From Turicibacter sp. (GTDB taxonomy: Bacteria > Bacillota_I > Bacilli_A > MOL361 > Turicibacteraceae), in contig WRAJ01000004.1 of assembly GCA_009780245.1 (NCBI GenBank), forward strand, positions 51,969 to 115,968: a DNA stretch of 64,000 bases, written 5' to 3'. Below the pieces are notes generated by a model. The model did no database searches. It was not told the DNA's origin and was given only the letters and a program-made list of their open reading frames with translations. Shown here piece after piece: positions 45,300-55,600 of this stretch. The translations under genes and the position numbers were made by a program. Position 1 is the first letter of the stretch. Every line of letters starts with the position of its first letter.

Positions 45300-47288
45300 A
45301 TGAAATCAATCCCCAAAAACCTAAAACAAAAATTCACCCAAATCCAAATCAAAAACTCACGTATCAAAATCATCAAACTCATCCACTTCCTCCTCGTATC
45401 AACCCTCTTCATCCGACTCGCCTTCATCCACCACGTCCACGCCGACCAATACATCGCCTACATGGAAAAAAAAGAAACTAAGCTCGTCTTCAAAAAAGCA
45501 AAACCACGCGGCAGCATTTACGACCGAAACCAGCAAGAACTCGTCGTAAACACCCCCATCACAACCATCATCTACCGTTATAACCCGCAAATCGACATCA
45601 ATCAAATGCTAGCAACCGCCGACCTACTAGCAGAATTGATCGACGTCGACACCCAAAAATTAACAAACCGCGACCTAGATGACATTTACCGTCGCGAATT
45701 CGAGCTAAGCGACGACATCGAAATCACTACCCAACAACGCGAAAGTATCCCTGATCATGCCAAGCAAGCTTTCATGATCTTCCGAAACATGAGCGAAGCG
45801 TATTACGGCGGGGAAAACACATTAAAATTCGACGTGACCGATCACGAAATTGCCCGCGTGACCGAGCAAATCGACCTGTTACCGGGCATCGATATTGTCA
45901 CGTCGACCCAGCGCGATTACCCGAGTGTTTTAGGCCATCACGACCTGCTTGGTCGCCTTAGCAAAGAAGGCGGCTTACCCACTGAACATTTCCAAACGTA
46001 CATGCTGAATAACTATGCGATCAATGACCGCGTGGGTACTTCAAGCCTCGAGCACCACTACGAAGAATTACTGCGTGGCCATAAGTCCGTTCACACCCAG
46101 AATGATAGCCATCAGGGGATTGAAACGTTGTTTGAAGGCTATTCCGGTGCAAATTTGACCTTAACCATCGATGCAGCGTTCGTCAATCAAGTTGATGAGA
46201 TTCTTGAACGGCGCATGCGAAGCGCGAAGAACAACCGTCCCGGAGCTAAATATTTAAACGAGGGTTATGTGGTCGTCACAAATCCAAACACAGGTGAAAT
46301 TTTATCCTTGAATGGCCTCGTCTTGGAAGAGGATGGGACGGCAACGAAACACCCGCTTGGCACCATGCACAACTCCTTTACGATGGGCTCGGTCATCAAA
46401 GGTGCGACGATGTTGACGGGGTATGAGCACGGGGTCGTGAATTACGGGGATGTGGTGCACGATAAGCCAATGATTTTTTCCGACGGTAGTAAGAAAGGTT
46501 CCTGGTCGTCGCTGGGGCTCATTAACGACATCGATGCCCTACGCTACTCGAGTAACGTGTACTTTATGACCCAGGCAATTCAACTTGGCGGGGACGTCTA
46601 TTACCCACGTAGCCACCTAAACCTCGATCTGGCGGTGTTTGATACTTACCGGGCTTCCTTTGCACAGTTTGGCTTAGGATCGCCAACCGGGATTGATCTG
46701 CCAAACGAGCAATCCGGCTTACGCGATTCCGATCGCAGCGTCGCCAAACTGCTCGATTTTGTCATTGGACAATCGGATACCTATACCACCCTGCAGCTCG
46801 CCCAGTACGTCTCGACCGTCGCCAACGGTGGGCACCGCTACGCCTTGCAGCTACTGAAAGAAGCGAGCATTCCCGTTAGCCCGTACGAATCCATCCTTGT
46901 CCACTCGTTCGAGCCAAAGCTACTCAACACCATCGATTTACCAGAAGACGCTTTCAGGCGCGTCCACGAAGGGTTTAGACAGGCGTTGCAAATGCAAGGC
47001 GGAACCGGAAATCACGTGTTTAATAACGCTTCTTACAACCCGGCAGGCAAAACTGGAACGGCTGAGGAATTTGTCCGTGATGCGGATGGTAAACTCATTT
47101 ATACCACACACGGCCATCTCATCCCGGTCCATCACATGACCTTCATCGGGTATGCCCCAGCGGACCATCCGGAAATAGCCGTCGCGGTTGTGTTCCCGCA
47201 ATCCGAATTGCCGATGCATAAAAACCAGCTAGTCTTAGAAGTTGCAGACGACGTGTTCAAAGCTTACTTTGGGTGGTATCAATCATAA
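45300..47288 (+). CDS. Class B penicillin-binding protein (PBP2/FtsI family)
   Basis: 662-residue transpeptidase. One N-terminal helix (LIHFLLVSTLFIRLAFIHHV, ~residues 24-43), a dimerisation domain with RGSIYDRNQQELV, then the transpeptidase domain with SVIK (~364, catalytic Ser and Lys), SSN (~417) and KTGT (~583). The ATG follows an AGGCAGG-type site. A longer frame back to 44934 would overlap ispG antisense and is rejected. The 5' ~250 bp are unusually C- and A-rich compared with the rest, a codon-use shift at the gene start. It may partner a SEDS protein such as the one at the left edge. Confidence 0.93.
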   Translation: MKSIPKNLKQKFTQIQIKNSRIKIIKLIHFLLVSTLFIRLAFIHHVHADQYIAYMEKKETKLVFKKAKPRGSIYDRNQQELVVNTPITTIIYRYNPQIDINQMLATADLLAELIDVDTQKLTNRDLDDIYRREFELSDDIEITTQQRESIPDHAKQAFMIFRNMSEAYYGGENTLKFDVTDHEIARVTEQIDLLPGIDIVTSTQRDYPSVLGHHDLLGRLSKEGGLPTEHFQTYMLNNYAINDRVGTSSLEHHYEELLRGHKSVHTQNDSHQGIETLFEGYSGANLTLTIDAAFVNQVDEILERRMRSAKNNRPGAKYLNEGYVVVTNPNTGEILSLNGLVLEEDGTATKHPLGTMHNSFTMGSVIKGATMLTGYEHGVVNYGDVVHDKPMIFSDGSKKGSWSSLGLINDIDALRYSSNVYFMTQAIQLGGDVYYPRSHLNLDLAVFDTYRASFAQFGLGSPTGIDLPNEQSGLRDSDRSVAKLLDFVIGQSDTYTTLQLAQYVSTVANGGHRYALQLLKEASIPVSPYESILVHSFEPKLLNTIDLPEDAFRRVHEGFRQALQMQGGTGNHVFNNASYNPAGKTGTAEEFVRDADGKLIYTTHGHLIPVHHMTFIGYAPADHPEIAVAVVFPQSELPMHKNQLVLEVADDVFKAYFGWYQS

Positions 47289-47425
47289 AAAAGCGCTCGT
47301 TATCACATTCATAGCCTTTAACTCCTACTTATTTTTGTTAACCCTTACATTCGAATTTAAAGGGATCTAACATAAGTAACCGCTTATATATAGACATTAA
47401 GCGCTTGCCAAAATGAGATCACGAA

Positions 47426-47467
47426 AAAATCGCTAAGCTCAGCAAATATCACGAACTTAGCGATTTT
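47426..47467. terminator. Bidirectional terminator between PBP and the InlB-repeat gene
   Basis: AAAATCGCTAAG / CTTAGCGATTTT, 12-bp perfect stem, 18-nt loop, between convergent genes. Confidence 0.7.
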
Positions 47468-47493
47468 CATATTTTAACGGGATAACAAACAGC

Positions 47494-48348
47494 TTAATCT
47501 TTCTTTCTAATCAATGCTGTATCTAAATAAACACCGACACCGCCGATCACAACGAAGAGCAGGATCAAAGCCGTACCACCGAATTCCGACAATCCCATCG
47601 ACACCAATGACAGGCCGGCAAATTCAATTAGCGGCATCCCCGCCTCATCTAATAGCAACGTCCAACGCGCATAAATCGTCATATCTTCCTCAATGTAAAC
47701 CTCAGCGCCCAGCGCCTCATCCGCACTCGCTACAAACCAGCCCTCAAAGTAATAACCTTCTCGCACCGGTACGGCAGTTGGCATCGTAAATGCAATCCCT
47801 TGCTGAATAGCACGCTCAAACGAATCGCCGATACCACCCGCAAAATCAAATAAAACCTGGTGATAAATAACCTCTGGCATTATGTCTTCATTTGGCGTCC
47901 AACGCGCATGAATCGTGGTATCGAAAATAACGATTGTCTCAAAATTAAATTCTGGTCCAACCGTAGCTGAGATGAACCACCCCTCAAACTGATGACCTTC
48001 TTTCACTGGCTCAGCAGACGGCATCACAGGACTGCTTCTGTGTCTAACGTGTTGGGTCGGAAAATTCCCGCTACCGCCATGCAAGTTAAACGAAAGATTA
48101 TGATAACCCTCAGGCGCAGGCGGACTAATTTCCATTGCTACACCAGGACCAGTGGTACCACCAGCACCAGGGCCACCATCAGCCTCGTCGTAATGAACGT
48201 TCCCACCGCCAACGCTCCAATCATTGTGGTAGACATCATCGTCGCCACTACCAGCAAAAGCTACCGGCGCATTAACCACAACTAATAGCCCGATCACGAT
48301 CAATACTAGCAACGGTTTAAACCCTTTATGGAAAATCTTTTTCCTCAT
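47494..48348 (-). CDS. Secreted, membrane-anchored protein with two InlB/Flg_new repeats
   Basis: 284 residues. Signal peptide (basic N-terminus, hydrophobic core, probable cleavage after VAFA at ~33), a Gly/Asp-rich segment, then two Listeria-Bacteroides (Flg_new) beta-grasp repeats: EGHQFEGWF...IHARW and EGYYFEGWF...IYARW (~105-235). A C-terminal helix ends in basic residues (IRKKD) with no LPXTG. The ATG has AGG at 8 nt. It lies 38 bp after the shorter SipW-type signal peptidase and is the obvious candidate substrate for the two peptidases; this is inference from position. Confidence 0.82.
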   Translation of the reverse strand: MRKKIFHKGFKPLLVLIVIGLLVVVNAPVAFAGSGDDDVYHNDWSVGGGNVHYDEADGGPGAGGTTGPGVAMEISPPAPEGYHNLSFNLHGGSGNFPTQHVRHRSSPVMPSAEPVKEGHQFEGWFISATVGPEFNFETIVIFDTTIHARWTPNEDIMPEVIYHQVLFDFAGGIGDSFERAIQQGIAFTMPTAVPVREGYYFEGWFVASADEALGAEVYIEEDMTIYARWTLLLDEAGMPLIEFAGLSLVSMGLSEFGGTALILLFVVIGGVGVYLDTALIRKKD

Positions 48349-48386
48349 TTTCAAAACCTACCTCACTACTTGTCTTTTAAAACACA

Positions 48387-49484
48387 TCAACCTACTTCTT
48401 TCGTTGTCGGTGTCACCATCAACTGCTTAATGGCAATTCTTTTCCACAGATACGCTACGATGATTAAGCTTGTAATCACCATTGAAGTCAATAAAAAGTG
48501 CTGTTCAAAAAGTAAACTGAACCTACCCATTGTACGGTTTGAAAAAACAACCCGACCAACAATGTCTTCACTTGGAACGATCTGGTCATTAACGTCATCG
48601 CCTTCATCACCACGCAAGCTAAAACCAATGTGATCCCCGTCCGCGTCGGTTGACACGCTATCAATACGATGCGTAATCAACAAGCCGTCTTCTTGGATAT
48701 AAGTCACAATGTGATCCACAGCTAAACGATTTGGATTCACACGTCTAAGCACAACCAAGCTGTCTTCCGGGATCGTTTCTTGCATGCTTGGGCTCGCCAC
48801 ACGAATCGCAGAGAATCCTAAGATGAAGTTTGGCTCTCCAATTGTATTTTGTGCATTAAGTAATAAAATCATGACAAGGAAGAACGCGAAAAAGAAATAA
48901 AAGATCGCATTCACACCTGCCAACAAAAATACTTTCCACTTTTCCAGTCCTTTTTCAGCGATTTCCTTTGGCTTAGCAGCCGCTAACTCACTAGCAGGTC
49001 TTTTAAATGGCGTTGGCGCTCTGTCTGGTCTTTTGAAAAAAGGAGCAGACGGTTCATCGCGCACAACGTTTTCTTTTATGACAATTGGTTGCTCACTCAT
49101 AGCCACAATCGGCGGTGCCAAAACACGCTCTGGTTTCTCGGCATATGAAAAAGTCAACTCATTGAATTTTGTCACTAACTCAGCGTAGGTGACATCTGCA
49201 ATGTATCTACCAACCAATTGTTTGATTAGTCCGTTTGCGATGACAAGCTCAAGAGCAAGTACGCCCGTTTTATTTTCCGTCACCCTCACACCCGTGATGG
49301 TTTTCGTCATCGGACCGATTGAGAGTTGTTCCGGTATTTCAAAATCAACCGAAAAACCTGCCGGTGTTTCTTCACGTTGCAAAACTTCTGCATCAGAAAA
49401 CTGACCCATCAACTTCTCAAGATCGGCTTCATTTCGATCAAGCAATGTCATAATTGCTTTGTGTTCAAACTTTTCGTATGTCAT
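48387..49484 (-). CDS. SipW-type signal peptidase I with extra N-terminal domain
   Basis: 365 residues. The N-terminal ~125 residues (starting MTYEKFEHKAI) match the start of the giant protein encoded at 49623-57110. A linker follows, then a membrane helix (FYFFFAFFLVMILLL), the catalytic domain and a last helix. Catalytic Ser is in ASPSMQETI and His in LLITHRI, the Ser/His arrangement of archaeal/ER and SipW enzymes rather than the Ser/Lys of ordinary LepB. GAGGAG is 9 nt before the ATG. SipW of Bacillus processes biofilm fibre proteins; the target here is probably the downstream secreted protein. Confidence 0.85.
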   Translation of the reverse strand: MTYEKFEHKAIMTLLDRNEADLEKLMGQFSDAEVLQREETPAGFSVDFEIPEQLSIGPMTKTITGVRVTENKTGVLALELVIANGLIKQLVGRYIADVTYAELVTKFNELTFSYAEKPERVLAPPIVAMSEQPIVIKENVVRDEPSAPFFKRPDRAPTPFKRPASELAAAKPKEIAEKGLEKWKVFLLAGVNAIFYFFFAFFLVMILLLNAQNTIGEPNFILGFSAIRVASPSMQETIPEDSLVVLRRVNPNRLAVDHIVTYIQEDGLLITHRIDSVSTDADGDHIGFSLRGDEGDDVNDQIVPSEDIVGRVVFSNRTMGRFSLLFEQHFLLTSMVITSLIIVAYLWKRIAIKQLMVTPTTKEVG

Positions 49485-49525
49485 TATCTTACACTCCTCA
49501 AAAGCTAAGAGTTTTATCTCGTAAT

Positions 49526-49552
49526 ATTATACACTTTTTTTACCTCAATTGA
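49526..49552 (-). promoter_or_regulatory. Promoter of the short SipW-like gene, shared motif
   Basis: TATAAT (49531-49526) preceded by a TTGAGG-A-tract-GTG block that is nearly the same as upstream of the giant paralogue (57198-57224), implying co-regulation. Confidence 0.6.
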
Positions 49553-49622
49553 TAGACCGAAATGCAACAAAAAAGTACTGCATCCGACAGTACTTTCTTG
49601 ATTTTAACTTTTTAACTCAAAA

Positions 49623-52600
49623 TTATTTTTGTTCATCGTCCAGACCAAACTCACTACCGCCTTCAAAGTCCTCAAACTCATCTTGTTTCACTCTTTGGTC
49701 AATGAATTGCTTAGCCACATACAAGGCAATTAGCAAGCCAATTGTGACAACTAACATCAAGAAGAAGCTAGTTTCAAAGAACAGTAACAAACGACCAATC
49801 AAATAACTTGAAAAGATGACACGCCCCACAACGTTCTCACTTGGAACGACGTCGTTATTTAAATGAACGTTCGCATCACCTCGTAAGACAAAGCCTTCTT
49901 TATTCCCATCCTCATCTAATTCGTAGCGATAAATACGATGCGTAATTAAACGATTTTCTGGGTTGATGTACGTCGCAATTTGGCCAACCTCTAACTCATT
50001 TGCATCCGTGCTACGAATAATCACTAAGCTATTAACCGGTAGTTCAGGTTCCATGCTGTCACTAACAACTCTAAACGCTGACATCCCCATCAGATTACTT
50101 GGTTCACCATCCTCATTTTGAAGACCAGATAATAAAATTAAGGCAATTGAACCAGCAAAGAACAGATAAAATACGGCATTGATTCCAATCTTAGTAATCA
50201 AACTGATGATGCCTGAAGTTTCCTTTTTAACTTCTTTTTTCTCAGTTAAATCTTCCTTCAAAAAGGCAGCATCTTTTTCTCTTTGGCTTTCGATGAGGTG
50301 CTCAGCACCGATTAACTCACCTAAAATCTCAGATTCATAACCTTCCGAGCTTTCTTCTAGCTCGTCCATCTCAAACTCAAAGATCAGCTTTTCAAGGTTT
50401 TCTTCAAATCCGCGGATCGCTTCTCGTAATTCCGTGTTGACGGCTTCATTGGTAACAAAGCGATTTTTAATTTCATTACTGCGAGAGACTAGTTGATCTG
50501 AACGCTCGATCAAACTCGCATTATTCGTTTGTTCGTTCGCAAGAAGCTCTTGCGCTTCTTTGTTTTCAGAAAGTTGTTTCCCGATTTCCTTCAGTAACTC
50601 AACGTTGCGGGCTTTTATTTCTTGTAACGATTCCTTTGCCGTCACCTGTTCTTCGACCAACTGTGACGACTCGGCCACTAATTCAACGTTTTTCTCTTGT
50701 TCAGTAACTAATTCCTGATTCGTTTCGTCATTTTGTGTTTGGTGAGTCGCAATTTGTTGTTCAAGCTCAGCATTTTTAGCTTTTTCATTTTCTAACGATT
50801 CTGCTATTTCAGCTGTTTGAATGTCTAACTGTGACGACGTTTCTTGCAAGTCAGCATGTTTCGCTTGCTCAGCGATTAATCGTTGATCAGCTTCAGCTTT
50901 AGCTGCCAGATGCGCCTGCACTTCTTCCTCAAGATCCGTGTTTTTGTCCTGTTCGGCTTCTAACAACTGATGAACTTCTGCGCTTTCAAGCGAACGTGCT
51001 TCGATTTCTTGCTCCAATGCTGCTTTCTTCGTTTGCTCTTCTTCGAGTGACTCTTTTGCTTCGTTTGTTCTTTGCACCATCTCCAAAGAAGTTTTTAATA
51101 ACTCAGCATTGCTCGCCAGTTCGGCTTCGATGGCGTGATGGATGTCCTCGTTTTCAGTCGTACGAGCGGTAATTTCTTGTGCTAATTCTGCTTGCTTAGC
51201 TCGCTCTACTTCTAACGTTTCTTTCGCATCCGTGATCTTAATGAGCCATTGTGCAGAGGTTTCTAACAACTGCGCGTTCTTCACTTGCTCGGCTTCGATT
51301 AGTTGCGTTGCTTCTGCGTTCTCAGTTTTCTGAGCCTCTACTTCTTTTTTGAGCTCTATTGCTTTATCGAGCTCCACTTTTAAGGCTTCTTTTGCATCCA
51401 TTGTTTCCAGCAACAATTGCGATGACGTCTCTAGCAACTCTGAATATCGGACTTGCTCGATTTCTAGCTCGCGTTCAACGTCGCCTTTCTCATCCATGCG
51501 TGCTGAAATCTCTTGATTGACTTCAGCAACCCTTTCTTGTTCCAAAACAAGCTCTTGTTTCGCTTCCTCGACTTCATTTAATATCTTAGATGCCGTTGCA
51601 CTTAGCTCTGCCGTTTTATCTTTCTCAAATTCTAATACTTGCACCGCTTCGCTCTTCGCCACGATTAACGATTCAATTTCTTGCTCAAACACAACCGTTT
51701 TAGCTGTTTCAGCTGACAGTTGTTCTTGTACTTGTTTTGTCTCAAGGTCTAATCTCAGGGTTTGCTCTTGCAACTCTAAATGCTTGGTTTGCTCAGTTTC
51801 AAGTGATGCCTTTATGTCATCTTTCTCAGCAAGTCGAGCTGTCATTTCCAATTCTAACTCTGCTGACTTCGCTTGTTCCGAAACAAACGCTTCTTTTATT
51901 TCATTAACCTCTGCCATCACTTTCGCAGAAGTTTCAATCAGCTGCGCATTTTTCGCTTGCTCAGCTTCTAATGCCACACCAGCGGCTTCTTTCTCAAGAT
52001 TTCGCTCGTTAATTTCTGATTCTAATTCAAGAGACTTCCCTTGTTCAGCCTCTAATGAATTTTTGACTTCTACGGTCTCAAGCAGTAATTGCGACGACAT
52101 TCCTAACAGATCCACGTGTTTTGCTTGCTCAGCCTCTAATGCTTCCTTCACTTCCGTTTGCGCAAGCGTGTGACCTTCAATTTCTTCCACAAGCTCTGAA
52201 TTTTTCGCCTGCTCTGCCATCACTTCTGCTTCCACTTCACTCGTTGCAGCTAAAATTTGAGCGGCTGTTTCTGATAGTTCTGAATTTTTCGTTTGCTCAA
52301 TCACTAACGCTTGCTTGGCTTCATCGTTCTTTTGCGTATGACTTTCCAGTTCTTTTTTCAACGCTAACGTCTTCGATTGCTCTTGCTCTAACGCTTCTTT
52401 CGAATCTGCCACCTCAGCAATGAGGAAAGAGGATTTTTCTTGCAACTGCGTTGTCTGTGCCTGTTGGTCAATGAGCGACTGCTTCAACTCATCCATCTCA
52501 AGCGTACTAGCTGCGACTTCTTTTTCGATTTCTAACGCTTTCGATTGCTCAATCACTAACGTCTCGGCCAACTCCGCCGTTTTTGTTTGTTGGGCAACGA

Positions 52601-55600
52601 GTGCTTGCTTCGCCTCGTTTTTTTCAAGCGTGCGAGTTGCCATTTCTTGTTCGAGCTCTAACGTCTTTGATTGCTCTGTTTCTAGTGCTACTCTTGCGTC
52701 AGCTGTTTCAGCCGTCAACTGCGTCGATTTCACCTCTAATTCAGCCGTTTTCAGCTGCTGCTCAACCAATGCTTGTTTTAATTCGTCAATTTCCTGGGTA
52801 CTAGCTGCTAATCCTGCTTCCAATTCGACAGCTTTTGACTGTTCTGTAGCTAAATCTTGCTTCGTTTCATCGTTCTCAATTGTGCGAGCTATGACTTCCT
52901 TCTCTAACTCTACGGTCTTAGAAAGCTCTGTTTCTAACAGCCTTTTCACTTCAACGGTCTGCTCTGTTAATTGTGAAGAGGCGATTTCCAGCTCTGAGCT
53001 TCTAACTTGCTCAGCTTCCAACTGTCGATTGACTTCCTCTTTCTCAAACGTTTGATCGTCGATCTCTTTTTCAAAAGCGGCAATGCGATCTTGCTCTTCC
53101 AAAAGCTCAGCTTTCGCCTCTTCAATAGTAAGCGCGAGTTGCGATGAAGAAAGCAGTAGTTCTGCCGTTTTTTCCTGTTCGAGAACAAGGATTTGTTTGG
53201 CTTCATCGCCTTCGAGCGTGCGATCGGCAATTTCTTTTTCCAATTCAGCATTTTTCGCGATTTCAGTACCTAGTAAACCTTTTGTTTCAATTGCTTCAAG
53301 TGCTAATTGCGATGAGGTTTCTTGCAACTCAGCATGCTTCGCCTGCTCAGCAACTAAACTCGTCTCAGCTTCGGCTTTTTCCACAGCGTGCTTCTCAATT
53401 TCTTCCGAGAGCGTTGAAATTTTTGCTTGCTCAGCTGCTAAAATTTGCTTCGTCTCATCAATTTCAAGCACACCGGCAGCAACGGCTTCTTCTAATTCTG
53501 AAGTTCTCGCAAGCTCAATGGCCAATAATTCTTTTGCACCCGTTGTTTCTTCTGCCAGCTTCGATGATTCATTGAGTAACTCAGAATGCTTCACTTGCGC
53601 TGATTCTAACTCACGTTCAGCGTCATCTTTCTCACCCGTAAGGGTTTCAATCTCCTCTGCGAGCGTCTCGTTTTTCTCTTGTTCAGCAACTAATTCTTCT
53701 TTCGTTTCAACGATCGTAAACATGAGTCTAGCTGATTCTTCGTTCAACTCATCGCTCTTTGATAACTCAGCTACTAAAGCTTGTCTAGTTTCATCGTATT
53801 CAACCGCGTGCGTTTCAACGATTTTTTCTAATTCAGCATTTTTTGCCAGCTCAGCTTCTAATTGATTTGTTGCGTCCGTTGTTCGTGTTGAGAGCTGCAG
53901 CGAAGTTTTAAGCATCTCGGCATTCTTTGCCAATTCAACTCCGATAGCAAGTTGCGCCTCGTTGTTTTGTTTCGTCAAACTTTCAACATCTTGCTCAAGC
54001 GCAATTGTTTTTGCTTGCTCGGTGGTCAACGCTTCGTTTGCGTCTTCAATTTTATGCGTTAATTGAGAGGCAGCTTCTTCCAACTCTGCGCTTTTCGTTT
54101 GCTCAGTAGCGAGTGCTTCTGCGACTTCGTCCACTTCAAGCGTAGCCGCTGCAACAACTTTTTCTAATTCAACATTTTCAGCTTGCTTTTCCGTTAATAC
54201 TTCTTTTGTATGGCCCACTTCGGTTGATAACTGCACCGAGGTTACTTGCAACTCTTCATTCTTCGTTTGCTCGGCTTCTAATTGTTGACGCCATTCATCA
54301 CTTTCAGCAACGCGCACTTCAATTTCTTCTTTGAGCGATGCCGTCTTGGCTTTTTCTGCTTCAACCGCCTCTTGGACGTCAGTTGCTCTTTTTAATAATT
54401 CCGATGAGGTCTCTTCTAGCTCTTCATTTTTAGCTTGTTCAGCCGCTAACGTTTGCGCTGCTTCATCCATTTCAAGCGTTCGCGCTTTGATTTCTTCTTC
54501 TAATTCTGCGCTTTTTGCAGAGGCTAATACCAATGATGCTTCAGCATCGTGTGTATTTACGACTAACTGAGCTGATTCTTCTTGTAACACAATGTTTTTT
54601 TCCTGTGTCTGTGCTAGCGTCTTTTCGACTTCGCTTCTCATCGAAATGCGCGTATCAATTTCTTCTTCCAAAGCTAATTTCTTCGCTTGTTCATCAGCAA
54701 GTGTTGCTTTCACTTCATCAATGGCAACCATGATCTGAGACGAAGCATCAAGTAGCGCTTCGTTTTTAGCTTTTTCAGAAGCCATGGCTTGTTCGATTTC
54801 GCTGTTTTCACTTGAGCACGATTCAACAGCTTGTTGCAATTCGATATGTTTTGCTTGCTCGATTTCCAGTAACGCTTGTGCATCCGTTGTGTGAGCGAGT
54901 AGTTGCGCGATTGTTTCTTGCAATTCTAAGTTTTTCGCCTGCTCAGCAGCGACGGCAAGTTCCGACTCATCGATGTCACGTGTACGTGCTTCAATTTCTT
55001 CGTTTAAGACCGTGTTCTTTTCAAGCTCAACCGCTAATGCTTCTTTGACATCGGTTGACTTATGCAACAATTGTGAAGACGCGACTTGCAATTCTTCGTT
55101 CTTCGACTTTTGCGCTTCTAAGGCCTGATTAACTTCATCCATTTCAAGCGTAGTAGCTGCAACGGTTTCCTCTAATTCCAAAGTCTTTGCCAGGACTTCT
55201 TTTTCCAATTCGGCTGTTTTTGCAAGTTCCGACTCGACGGTAGCTTGCGTATCCGTTTGCTTCGCCGTTAATTGGCTGATCGTTTCTTGTAGTTCCGCAT
55301 TTTTCTCCATCTCGGCAACCAAGATGAGTTGCTGATCGTCTGCTCCAAGGTGTAACTGCTCAATTTCTTCTTCTAGTTCTAGCTTTCTGGCTTTTTCTTC
55401 ATCAAGCAACGCTTTGAAACTAGTCCCTTCATCTGATAATTTTTCTGTCGACGCTTGTAACGCAATGGTTTTCTCTCTTTCAGCAGCTAGCTCCTGATTG
55501 ATTTCCTCATTCCCAAGCGTATACGCTTTGATTTCTTCTTCCAGCTCTAATGCCTTCGCTCGTTCGGCTTCTAACAGTGCTTGGGTTTCAGCTTCTAGTT